A stretch of 64,000 nt of DNA from an uncultured Anaerolineae bacterium (GTDB lineage: Bacteria; Chloroflexota; Anaerolineae; Aggregatilineales; Phototrophicaceae). Under the pieces are notes generated by a model. The model did no database searches and was not told where the DNA came from. It was given only the letters and a program-made list of their open reading frames with translations. Both the position numbers and the translations under genes were made by a program. The DNA is taken from contig CAKQCB010000009.1 of NCBI GenBank assembly GCA_934216615.1, positions 66,618 to 130,617 on the forward strand. Direction: 5' to 3'. This document shows positions 27,026-36,000 of the stretch, piece by piece. Every line of letters begins with the position of its first letter. The first letter of the stretch is position 1.

Positions 27026-29452
27026 ATGTCTACCCTTTCCAACGCATTTCCGCCGTTTTTACAACGGTTTACACAACAAGTTACAAAACGCTGGCGTTCT
27101 TTTTTCTTCCCGGGTGACGTGTTCACTCTACTTCTGTCTTTTGGCCTGCTCCTCACCCCCATCCTTGGGTTACAGGCAGCGGGATGGCCTATTTCAATTG
27201 AGACCCTGTTAGGGGTTTGCATCATCGGGCTGTTGCTGTGTTTTTTCCTCGCACGCAGTGATTACGGTGACTTTTTCGCGCTCCTCATCAGCATGATGTA
27301 CGGCGCGGGTGTGGTATTAATCATGTCGGCCTTGAGCATTATGCAAGGCAACGACATCATGGGCGCGACATTTGAGGTGTTTTCGCGCACCATCGAATGG
27401 ATCACCGACGCGCTGACAGGCGGGATCAACCAAGATGATTTGGTCTTCACCGTTTTCATTTCGGCGCTCTATTGGTTGATGACCTACAATCTGGTGTGGC
27501 ATATCTTCCGCATTGACCGACTTTGGCGGGCGGTGCTTCCCCTCGCGCTGATGTTAATCATCAACCAGATTTACACCCCCAGTGAGAATAACCTCGATAT
27601 TTATCTGATCGTGTTTTTATTCCTCACATTACTGCTCACAGTGCGATCAAACGTCGAAGCCCGCGAATATGATTGGTTTCGTCGTGGGATTCGTGTGCCC
27701 AAACAATTACGCACACAGTTTCTTTTTTTTGGGTTACTGCTCACTATCGCCACCGTCTTGATCGGCTTTCTTCCGCCCATCAACAATATTCAAGAACGCT
27801 TAGATCGTTTTCAAGAATTCATGTCGTCTGACCCCTTACAGGAAGTGACTGAGTTTTGGAACCGACTCTTTTCACCGCTCGACTTTGAAGGCGCGACCAC
27901 AGCCGATTATTACGGCAGTGATTCACTCGACTTAGGCGGTGCGATTCGTCTCGGCGATCAAGTGGTTTTTGTGGTGGATGCGCCGTTTGGTCGCCAATAT
28001 TACTGGCGCTCACGCACGTTCGATCATTACAACATGGGGCGTTGGACAAGTGCGGCAGATACGCGCTTGACCGATCCCGAATCCCCCTTTGAGGTGAATT
28101 ACGAGCCGTTTGCCCTCAATGCGCGGGTAGAAGTTCCGCAAACCTTCACGATGGGGTTAGGCGCGTCGCGCTTGATCTACACCGCGCCACAACCTCTACA
28201 AATCTTTCTGCCCACGCGCACCGACCTGAGTTATACGCCTGACCAAAGCATGAATATCTCCGTGATTCGTCCGATGCGTGTCATCACTGAGGGGCAAACC
28301 TATGAAGTGATCAGCCTGATGTCTGATGCTACAGCCGAACAACTGCGCAACGCGGGCGAAAATTATCCTCAGTGGGTGCATGATCTGTATCGCCAACCGA
28401 TCCCGTCCGCAACACCGCGAACGGTGGCCTTAGCCAATATGATTGTGAGCGAAGCTAACGCCATCACCCCCTACGATCAAGCGCGCGCTATCGAACGGTG
28501 GTTACGACAAAACATCACCTATAACGAATTGATCCCCCCCCCGCCGTCAGGTCAAGACCCTGTGGACTGGGTGTTATTCGATCATCGTGAGGGGTATTGC
28601 AACTATTACGCGTCGGCGATGGTGGTCATGTTACGCGCTTTGGGAATCCCAGCGCGGATGGCCGCAGGCTTCGCTGAAGGCGAGTTTGACCCACAAGAAA
28701 ATGCGTACGTGGTTCGCGAACGGGATGCCCATACATGGGTTGAAGTGTATTTCCCCGGCTATGGCTGGATTGAGTTTGAGCCTACCGCCTCACACAATGC
28801 GGATAATCGCGGCGATGAAACCTTGCCCGATATGCAACCACAGGTACCAACACAAACGCCAACCCCAACCCCGACGCCGGAACCGACCAGCACGCCAGAA
28901 CCCCAAGGGGAAGCCACAGAAGTCGCTCAAGAAGCGGGGGTTCCACCGTCGATTACGCCGACCTTTGCGCCCACACTCACGGCAACGCCTGTGATTATGC
29001 CCACACAACCCCCGCCCACACGGCCAACGCCCAACGAGCCATTTGGGTTTATTACCAATGCCATCGGCACGGCCCTGCTCTTGGTTTTCCTCACCATCAT
29101 TTTCTTGATGGTCTTACTGCTCATCTATTGGTGGTGGGAATGGCGCGGAATGCGCGGGCTAAGTCCTGTCTCGCGCGCTTACGCACGGCTGATGCGCTAT
29201 CTAGGACTTGTGGGGATTCGCTTTAACCCCGAGAACACACCGGACGAACGACGCGCGAAGATCGTCGAAGATTTACCCGCCGCAGAACCGCCCGTGAATG
29301 CGATCACCAGCCTCTACACGCGCGAACGCTATGGTCGGCGCACGATAGAGGAAAAACAAGAGAATGTCGCCAACCGCGCATGGGTGGATTCGCGTAGTAC
29401 CATCCTCAAACGTTGGTTACAGCGCATCTTCATGCCGTGGAAGAAGCATTAA
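27026..29452 (+). CDS. Membrane-anchored transglutaminase-like protein (TgpA/DUF3488 type)
   Basis: About 808 residues. The first 240 contain six or more hydrophobic helices, followed by an extracytoplasmic domain. Its transglutaminase-like core has Cys in GYCNYYASAMVVMLRALG, His in RDAHTWVEVYF and an acidic residue in GWIEFEPTAS, the expected Cys-His-Asp/Glu set. A Pro/Thr-rich stalk (PTPTPTPEPTSTPEP and later TPTFAPT) leads to a further membrane helix and a cytoplasmic C-terminal tail. The role is unknown; family members are thought to process or crosslink envelope proteins. The frame is open from 26831, but ATG 27026 is preferred because the upstream part overlaps the rnpB promoter and has a poor protein character. 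Confidence 0.82.
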   Translation: MSTLSNAFPPFLQRFTQQVTKRWRSFFFPGDVFTLLLSFGLLLTPILGLQAAGWPISIETLLGVCIIGLLLCFFLARSDYGDFFALLISMMYGAGVVLIMSALSIMQGNDIMGATFEVFSRTIEWITDALTGGINQDDLVFTVFISALYWLMTYNLVWHIFRIDRLWRAVLPLALMLIINQIYTPSENNLDIYLIVFLFLTLLLTVRSNVEAREYDWFRRGIRVPKQLRTQFLFFGLLLTIATVLIGFLPPINNIQERLDRFQEFMSSDPLQEVTEFWNRLFSPLDFEGATTADYYGSDSLDLGGAIRLGDQVVFVVDAPFGRQYYWRSRTFDHYNMGRWTSAADTRLTDPESPFEVNYEPFALNARVEVPQTFTMGLGASRLIYTAPQPLQIFLPTRTDLSYTPDQSMNISVIRPMRVITEGQTYEVISLMSDATAEQLRNAGENYPQWVHDLYRQPIPSATPRTVALANMIVSEANAITPYDQARAIERWLRQNITYNELIPPPPSGQDPVDWVLFDHREGYCNYYASAMVVMLRALGIPARMAAGFAEGEFDPQENAYVVRERDAHTWVEVYFPGYGWIEFEPTASHNADNRGDETLPDMQPQVPTQTPTPTPTPEPTSTPEPQGEATEVAQEAGVPPSITPTFAPTLTATPVIMPTQPPPTRPTPNEPFGFITNAIGTALLLVFLTIIFLMVLLLIYWWWEWRGMRGLSPVSRAYARLMRYLGLVGIRFNPENTPDERRAKIVEDLPAAEPPVNAITSLYTRERYGRRTIEEKQENVANRAWVDSRSTILKRWLQRIFMPWKKH

Positions 29453-29483
29453 ACTCGCGCGTGTTTTCGTCGCTCAGGAATTA

Positions 29484-29515
29484 AAAAATGCCTTCTCGTT
29501 ATGAGAGGCATTTTT
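29484..29515. terminator. Terminator between transglutaminase-like and htrA-like genes
   Basis: AAAAATGCCTTCTC pairs with GAGAGGCATTTTT (one bulged T, loop about GTTAT). It has T-rich and A-rich flanks and sits between convergent genes, so it may work both ways. Confidence 0.82.
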
Positions 29516-29539
29516 CATCTTAGAGAGTTGTGATCCGTT

Positions 29540-30436
29540 TTAGGAGCGTTCGCCCACAGTGACGGATACTTCGCTCATTTGACCGCCTCTTAACACACTG
29601 ACAGGGATTGTTTTTCCAACACGATCCCCAGAGAGTGTGCCGAGCAGTTCATCAATGTGACGTGTTTTAACACCATCGAGCGTTAAAATCACATCCCCGA
29701 GATACAAGCCGGAATTTTCAGCAGGGCTGTTGGCTTCCACAGAAGCGATCAACAAACCGGTTTCTTGGCCCGCACTTTCAGCAACGGCATTGGGTAAACG
29801 GACAGGCTGTGTGCTAATGCCTAAGAAACCGCGACGCACATGCCCGTGTGAGCGTAACATATCCACCACACGGTTGACTGTACGGCTGGGGATAGTCAAG
29901 TTGACGCGACGCATCATCCCAGACGTATTAATCCCCAAAAATGAGCCATCTGCCGCGACCAGTGGGCCACCGGAAAAGCCCGGGTACATGGTGACATCGG
30001 TTTGTAAAAACGCGTCGATGTCGCCACCTGCGCGGGTGCGCCATCCTTGATCGACTGCGCTCACGACGCCTAAAGTCGCTTGCACATTCACATCAGGACG
30101 ACCCATCGCCAAAACGAGATGACCTACTTTTGCAGATTCAACCGTCGCCCAACGGGCGGGGGTTAAGCCTGTAGCATCCACTTTGAGGACGACGAGATCG
30201 GTTGAAGCGTCACGCCCAACCAACGTCGCAGGTAAAACCTGCCCATCCGCCAAACCTACTTTGATATTTTCATCGCGCTCAACTACATGATGTGTGCTCA
30301 CGATGAAACCATCTTCCGAAATTATAACCCCACTGGCAGGGTGACGACGACGCGCTTCCACACGGACGATGCTCGCACCGACGGTTTCAACGAGTCCAGC
30401 GAGACCATTGGATAATGCTTGTAAATTTTCTGTCAT
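29540..30436 (-). CDS. HtrA/DegQ-like serine protease with PDZ domain, apparently cytoplasmic
   Basis: Trypsin-like protease of 298 residues. The catalytic triad is readable: His50 in VSTHHVV, Asp80 in ASTDLVVLK and Ser155 in YPGFSGGPLV. A PDZ domain occupies about residues 200-295 (TGLLIASVEANSPAENSGLYLGDVI). There is no signal peptide or membrane segment, unlike classical DegP/HtrA, so it probably acts inside the cell or is exported another way. The start has GAGGAGG seven bases upstream. It lies 111 nt downstream of a LuxR-type gene on the same strand, with a 22-nt palindromic site in the gap. Confidence 0.88.
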   Translation of the reverse strand: MTENLQALSNGLAGLVETVGASIVRVEARRRHPASGVIISEDGFIVSTHHVVERDENIKVGLADGQVLPATLVGRDASTDLVVLKVDATGLTPARWATVESAKVGHLVLAMGRPDVNVQATLGVVSAVDQGWRTRAGGDIDAFLQTDVTMYPGFSGGPLVAADGSFLGINTSGMMRRVNLTIPSRTVNRVVDMLRSHGHVRRGFLGISTQPVRLPNAVAESAGQETGLLIASVEANSPAENSGLYLGDVILTLDGVKTRHIDELLGTLSGDRVGKTIPVSVLRGGQMSEVSVTVGERS

Positions 30437-30517
30437 TCAGTAACCTCCTCATCAACGGGTCGCTTTTTATTAAACCCGAAAAGGCAGGGTTGAAACATCC
30501 ATCGTTACAACAGGAAC

Positions 30518-30539
30518 GACCTATACCTATGGATAGGTC
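30518..30539. promoter_or_regulatory. Palindromic site between luxR-like and htrA-like genes
   Basis: GACCTAT (30518-30524) and ATAGGTC (30533-30539) form perfect 7-nt arms around an 8-nt centre. The 7-8-7 spacing suits a dimeric regulator such as the adjacent LuxR protein, but a small RNA hairpin is equally possible. Confidence 0.4.
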
Positions 30540-30547
30540 ATGCACCC

Positions 30548-31210
30548 TCAAAAGGACAGTAAGCCCAACCGTGTGGCGCGCACAACGGCATCCGTACGGC
30601 TTTGAGCTTGAAGCTTGGTCAAGATGGCGTTGACATGAAATTTGACCGTGTGTTCACTGATGTTCAAGCGTAGGCCAATCATCTTATTGGGCAGACCTTC
30701 CGCAACAAGATTCAGCACTTCTTGTTCACGCGGGGTGAGCGCTTCGGTCAATGTGGGCAGATCGCCTAAGGGGATGGTGGCTTCGATAAAATTCGGGATC
30801 ATGTCATGATGTACAACCACGAACCCGTCATTGATCATCGCCAAAGCCTGAATCCATTTATCCGGTTCGGTATCTTGAAATAAAATTCCCCGTACGCCAC
30901 TGCGCATCAACGCGATACATTCCTCTTGCTGGCTTGTATCTCCAAGCAAAAGAAGCATAGGAATCGCAAATTCATGAATCTCTTGGATACGGTCTTCCCA
31001 TACAGAAACGTCAAAGCCAGCATCAACCACAATCACTTCGGGTTGATACACGTCGATCACATCGCCTAAATTTTCATCACCACTATGAGCGCCTACGACT
31101 TCGACGGTGCGGGCATCTTGGGCCGCGTCGTTCAAAAGAGCGCTAATCCCTGCGCGTGCTAACGCGCTTGATGCGAGGATAAGAATACGAATGGGTGGTA
31201 ATAGTTGCAT
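30548..31210 (-). CDS. LuxR/NarL-type regulator with atypical receiver domain
   Basis: DNA-binding regulator of 220 residues. The C-terminal helix-turn-helix (about 150-215: LTPREQEVLNLVAEGLPNKMIGLRL, then SEHTVKFHVNAILTKL) is canonical. The N-terminal receiver-like domain keeps the acceptor-position Asp63 in VIVVDAGF. It lacks the acidic pair that binds Mg2+, because the first strand reads ILILASSALARAG. The conserved Lys of the switch region is also not evident. Phosphorylation may therefore be absent or unusual. It precedes the htrA-like gene on the same strand and may control it. No partner kinase is adjacent, though a large kinase lies further upstream. Confidence 0.85.
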   Translation of the reverse strand: MQLLPPIRILILASSALARAGISALLNDAAQDARTVEVVGAHSGDENLGDVIDVYQPEVIVVDAGFDVSVWEDRIQEIHEFAIPMLLLLGDTSQQEECIALMRSGVRGILFQDTEPDKWIQALAMINDGFVVVHHDMIPNFIEATIPLGDLPTLTEALTPREQEVLNLVAEGLPNKMIGLRLNISEHTVKFHVNAILTKLQAQSRTDAVVRATRLGLLSF

Positions 31211-31284
31211 GTTTTCGCCTTGGAGATCGGCAATAAATGCAACTATTATAACGACCGTTTATTAGAAAAAAGTTTTAGGGGGAC

Positions 31285-32148
31285 TTACAAAGAAAGTGTC
31301 ATTTCGATACGACGAAAGTCTTCAAGATAGCCAACACGTTCAAACGCAGACCATTTAGAACTTCCGGTCTCTAAATTCTCAATTTTAGTATCTTTTGTCT
31401 CATACTTCATGTGAATTGCGATGAGCAGTTGGGTAATGGCTTCTAAAGAGTGATCCCCCGTCACCAAATGTGACATCTGAAAGGGTAACGAACGAAAAAT
31501 ACCCCATGCACGTTCACCAGAAGGCATGGTAATTTCCATCCCTTCGAGTAATCCCCCATTCATCATCGACGTATTTTCATCCACCCAAGAAGTGGTTTCA
31601 CACCGTCGGGCCAAGTAGAGAGAAATATCTTCAGGGGCGATGCACTGAACGTTTACACCTGCAAATAATTCGGGTAATTTTGCGCCCGGGGGACGGCGAA
31701 TCACAGAGAGGGTACGGTTTTCTTTAAAGCCAGTTTTCAGAAAAAGCTGATGCGCAGGTTCATTCCCCTCAATCACTTCGAGCTGAATCATCTTGGCACA
31801 ATATTCTCTGGCTTTGTCGATCATCGTGTCCATCAAAAATTGCCCCAAACCGCGCCCACGACGATGAGGGATCACACCGAGCCGTGTGATCCATGCCCGT
31901 TCGTCGCGAAATCCCAACATGCCAATGCCACTCACTTCATTGCGCTCATTTAACGCAATGAAAGACGCGCCAAGATGGACATCGTAATCTCGTACATATT
32001 CCATCATACGACGCGTATTCATCGGCATTGGAACAATATAATCTATACGGGTTTCGTTATAGATTTCAGCCAGTTCTTTAAAACTATATTCATTACAGGG
32101 CTTTGATGAGTATGAGGAACTATACTGGACTAATTTTTCCAAGGGCAT
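31285..32148 (-). CDS. GNAT-family N-acetyltransferase
   Basis: A 287-residue protein whose first half is a GNAT domain. VSGIGMLGFRDERAWITRLGV is followed by the acetyl-CoA loop HRRGRGLGQFLMD and the closing segment GNEPAHQLFLKTGF. Residues about 165-287 form a second domain without a recognised motif, possibly a second degenerate GNAT fold. Its start lies 29 nt inside the end of the response-regulator gene upstream, so it is probably translationally coupled to the signalling operon. The acetylated substrate is unknown. Confidence 0.8.
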   Translation of the reverse strand: MPLEKLVQYSSSYSSKPCNEYSFKELAEIYNETRIDYIVPMPMNTRRMMEYVRDYDVHLGASFIALNERNEVSGIGMLGFRDERAWITRLGVIPHRRGRGLGQFLMDTMIDKAREYCAKMIQLEVIEGNEPAHQLFLKTGFKENRTLSVIRRPPGAKLPELFAGVNVQCIAPEDISLYLARRCETTSWVDENTSMMNGGLLEGMEITMPSGERAWGIFRSLPFQMSHLVTGDHSLEAITQLLIAIHMKYETKDTKIENLETGSSKWSAFERVGYLEDFRRIEMTLSL

Positions 32149-32518
32149 CTAACGATCCTGTCAAGTAGTCATTCACTTGAATTGCAAATTGCCGTGTATT
32201 GATGGGTTTTGTAATCACACCTTCACAGCCATAGGCTTCAGCCATTTCGCGCGCTTTTTCTTCAGGATATGCTGTAAAAGCTAAAATGGGGATACTGCTT
32301 AAATGCCCCTGCTGTTTAATCAGTGCGACGACGGTTTGACCATCCATGTCCGGCAAACCTAAATCAATCAAAACCAGATCAGGCTCATGGTCTAAGACGG
32401 CCATAAGCCCTGTTTCGCCTTCATCTGCCAAAAACACGTCGTGTCCTGCTTTACGCAGTAAACGGGCAGCGAGGCGAGCATTTTCTGGATTATCCTCAAT
32501 GATGACAATCTTTGCCAT
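32120..32518 (-). CDS. Single-domain response regulator (CheY-like), second of two
   Basis: A stand-alone receiver domain of about 132 residues. VIIEDNPENARLA carries the acidic pair (Glu-Asp), LVLIDLGLPDMDG the phosphoacceptor Asp, LAFTAYP the switch residue and ITKPI the conserved Lys. I start at ATG 32518, 7 nt after the stop of the preceding receiver gene; a TTG at 32539 is possible but overlaps that gene. There is no output domain. It probably relays phosphate from the large kinase encoded upstream. Its 3' end overlaps the acetyltransferase start by 29 nt. Confidence 0.9.
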   Translation of the reverse strand: MAKIVIIEDNPENARLAARLLRKAGHDVFLADEGETGLMAVLDHEPDLVLIDLGLPDMDGQTVVALIKQQGHLSSIPILAFTAYPEEKAREMAEAYGCEGVITKPINTRQFAIQVNDYLTGSLDALGKISPV

Positions 32519-32525
32519 ATCCGCG

Positions 32526-32912
32526 TCACTGAGCCTCAACGCGCTGCGTTAAAAAACGCGCGACCGTGCTTAACAGCTCATGCTTGGTGATGGGTTTGGG
32601 TAAATAGCCATTACATCCTGCGGCTAAACAGCGTTCACGGTCGCCGTGCATCGCATTCGCGGTGAGCGCAATGACCGGAATATGCTGTACAAGCGCATTT
32701 TCTTTTAACCGCTTAGTAGCCTCTAAGCCATCGATATCTGGCAAGTTTACATCCATTAAGATTACATCAGGCATTTCTTGTTCTGCTAATCTTAATCCGG
32801 TAAGCCCATCAACAGCTTCAATCACCATGTATCCATTGGCGCTTAAAATCTTCCGAACTAAGCGCATGTTTTGTGGATTATCTTCGACGTATAGAACCTT
32901 GTAATGTTGCAT
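32526..32912 (-). CDS. Single-domain response regulator (CheY-like), first of two
   Basis: A 128-residue receiver domain. The motifs are VLYVEDNPQNMRLV (acidic pair), VILMDVNLPDIDG (acceptor Asp), IALTANAM (switch Thr) and YLPKPI (Lys). No output domain follows. It lies 150 nt downstream of the multi-sensor kinase and 7 nt before the second receiver on the same strand. It is similar in type to its neighbour but clearly diverged, so the pair is an old duplication or two independent recruits. Confidence 0.92.
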   Translation of the reverse strand: MQHYKVLYVEDNPQNMRLVRKILSANGYMVIEAVDGLTGLRLAEQEMPDVILMDVNLPDIDGLEATKRLKENALVQHIPVIALTANAMHGDRERCLAAGCNGYLPKPITKHELLSTVARFLTQRVEAQ

Positions 32913-33062
32913 GCTGCTTCCTCATTTATTACGGACTCACGAATTTGTTGAATATTTAGTAATATACCATGACACTTAGTTGTTTTATACTTAATATTCA
33001 ATACATAAATTGTACAAAATCAATATAACCAATTTTGTAACCATTTATTTTGACCTACTCCC

Positions 33063-36000
33063 CTAGGCTGGGGAAGTAGGTAATGTAAAGGTAAAGGTTG
33101 ACCCTTCGCCTAATTGGCTCTCTACGGTAATTTCACCGCCTTGCAAATGCACCAAGTAGCGCGTGATCGTTAAGCCCAAACCTGTACCCCCTGCGCGGCG
33201 TGTTGCCGAGCCATCCACTTGACTAAACTGCTCAAAGATGACGGATAAGTGTTCTTGGGAAATACCGATACCGGTATCTTTCACGCTGACATACACTTCT
33301 GAAGGTTTCACTTGCCCGTAGGTGAGTGTCACAGCCCCACCCTCTGTGAACTTAATCGCATTGCTGAGTAAGTTCATCAGAATCTGCCGAATACGGATGG
33401 CATCCCCATAGACCACAGAAATTGGTGATGCTTCCACCACTCGCAAGTCTACAGACTTTTCTTCCGCCAAAATGGTTGCGGCTTGAACTGAATCGCGCAG
33501 GATCTTCATGAAGTCCGTTTCTTGACGTTCAATCCGCATCTGACCGGATTCAATCTTCGCTAAGTCGAGAATGTCATTGATGATCTCTAACAGATGATTC
33601 CCGCTCTTGAAGATGGTGCTGATGTCTTCAACCGCGTCATCGCTCAATTCACCGTCATCACCGTCCAACAAAATTTCTGAATAGCCGATGATCGAGTTGA
33701 GCGGGGTACGCAGTTCATGGCTCATATTCGCCAAGAATTGTGATTTCAAGCGGTCAACTTCACGCAGACGTTCAGCCGTAGCGCGGTCTTGTTCAGCGCG
33801 TTCTTCCGCTTGTTGGAGCATGTAACTGACCTGTCGCGAGTTTTGAACCACAACGGCGATTTGAGACGCCATCGTCATGTTGATCTGAACATCCAATTCC
33901 GTAAAACGATCAGGAATATCGGATTGAATATCCAAGACCCCTAAGAGCTGATCACCAATAACCATTGGAATCGCCATTTCGGAGCGTGTCGCGGGCAATA
34001 AGGGGTTGGGCAAGAAGTCAGGTTCTTTCGAAACGTCATTGGCGCGAACACCTGCGCGGGAACGCGCAGCGCGCGCTACAAGCGAGTGTTCACGGCTTAA
34101 AGCAATTTGGTGACCGCGTTCTTTCATGATCGCGCCTGCTTCGCCAGCCCCAGCCGCCAACACCAATTGTTGTGATTTTTCATCGTATAAATAGATGTGC
34201 GCATGGTACAGGTTAAAGCGCTCTTTAGTGAGGTCAGAAACCCGTTGCAACAACTCATCGACATCCAAAATCGAGGTCACGGAAGTCGCGAGTTCGGCCA
34301 CCGTCTCCATTTCGGAAGCGCGTTGTTCTAATGCTTTCTCGTTCAGAACTTCTGTGTTCACGTCACGATAGAAGATCGAAACACCGCCGTCATGGGTTTG
34401 GTACACAATCACGTCATACCATGTATCGAGATAATCCAAATAAGCACGGAAGCGCGGAATTTCACCGACTTCATGGGCACTGTAAACTTCCTGCACCGAA
34501 TCCGTATTTATATTCAGCGTGTTGGTTTCTAAAATCGGTGTGCCCAACAGTTCCTCAGCAGATTTTCTTAAAATCTTCTCTGCTGGTTTGTTGATAAAGG
34601 TGAAGTTACCCGTACCGTCCGTCGCAAAGAACGCATCTTGAATCGAGTTCAACACGTTGAAACGTTCTTGATCCGCGCGTTCAGCAACCGCGCGCGCTTT
34701 ATGGCTTTCGGTGACGTCTTCCACGCTGACCCCTACAGCAAGGCCTGGCAGAGGGAATGCACGCAAGCTCAAAATCGTATCTGAATTCGGGACCAAATTC
34801 TCAAATTCACCCAACGCAGCGGGTTCTCTCGTCGTCGCCACTTGATGATATACATCAGCAACATTGAACTGTTCAAATTCGGGTGTCGCTTCGTAGACGC
34901 GCCGGCCAATGAGTGAACTTTCATCACGTTTTAACAGCTTGGTCGCGCTCGCGTTCGTCGCCACCAACCGCAGGGAACGGGGATCATTCGTGTTTTCGAG
35001 ACGGAACACAAGCACGCCGGAGGGCATGTTTTGCACAAGGTCAGCGTAAAGCTGAACTTGTGTATTGATTGCACGACGAGTCAACGCTTCTGCTAAACGA
35101 TTCACCATATCGTTGAGTATTTTGAGTTCTTCTTCGCTAAACCGACGTGGAGACTGAATCGAATTTAAGAAGACGACCCCATCAATATTCTCATCGACGT
35201 AAATTGGGAAGGCCAAAACGGACTTCAACCCTAATTCTTCAATGTATTCTACAGGGAAATTCGGATAGTTTCGGGTATTTTCCACCACCACCATACGCCC
35301 TGTCGTCATCGCATGATACGCGTGCGGGAATACCTCTTCAGGCTCGGACATTTGTCGTACAGCCTCGGTCGTTACCCCCTGTCCGATGCCGGCCACACCG
35401 CGCCAAGTACGGTCAGAAGCGTTGTAGCGGAAGTAAGCCCCTGTATCCATACCGCTGTTGATGAGGAGCAAATTGATCACGTTTTCCATCAACGATTCGG
35501 TACTTTTGGCAGTCTGAATATATTCTATCAACTGCACGTTTGATTCTTGCAAGAGGAGCTGACGCTGTGTATGGGTCAGCTGTTCAGCGTTGACAATCAA
35601 CGCGCCGATCTGCCCTGCCAAGGTTTCAAATACTTGAATATCTCCCGCAAGGAAGCGGTTAGCCCGTTCAGAGTGCGCATTGATCACACCGATCATGCGG
35701 TCATTCACAATAATCGGCACGGCTAATTCTGAAACGGATTGGGGCAGCAGTGGGTTCGGTAAGAAGCGTTCCTCATGGTGCATATCATTAATCACCATCG
35801 TCCGCTTCACCTGTAATGAATATGAAGCCAAGCTGGAGCGATTCGACATTTCAATGTGATGGCTGTGCGGTTTATCGTAATTATTATTGCTGTCGATGCC
35901 AGCGTTCATCATCAAAGAGGTATTGTCATTCGACAATAAATAGATATAGGTGTGATGCAGCTTAAACGTATTCTGCGTGCGTTTTACGATGTCATGGAGC

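Noticed and set aside
28790..29008. Gly/Arg/Trp-rich minus-strand frame
   Set aside because: It is the antisense reading of the Pro/Thr stalk of the transglutaminase-like protein.
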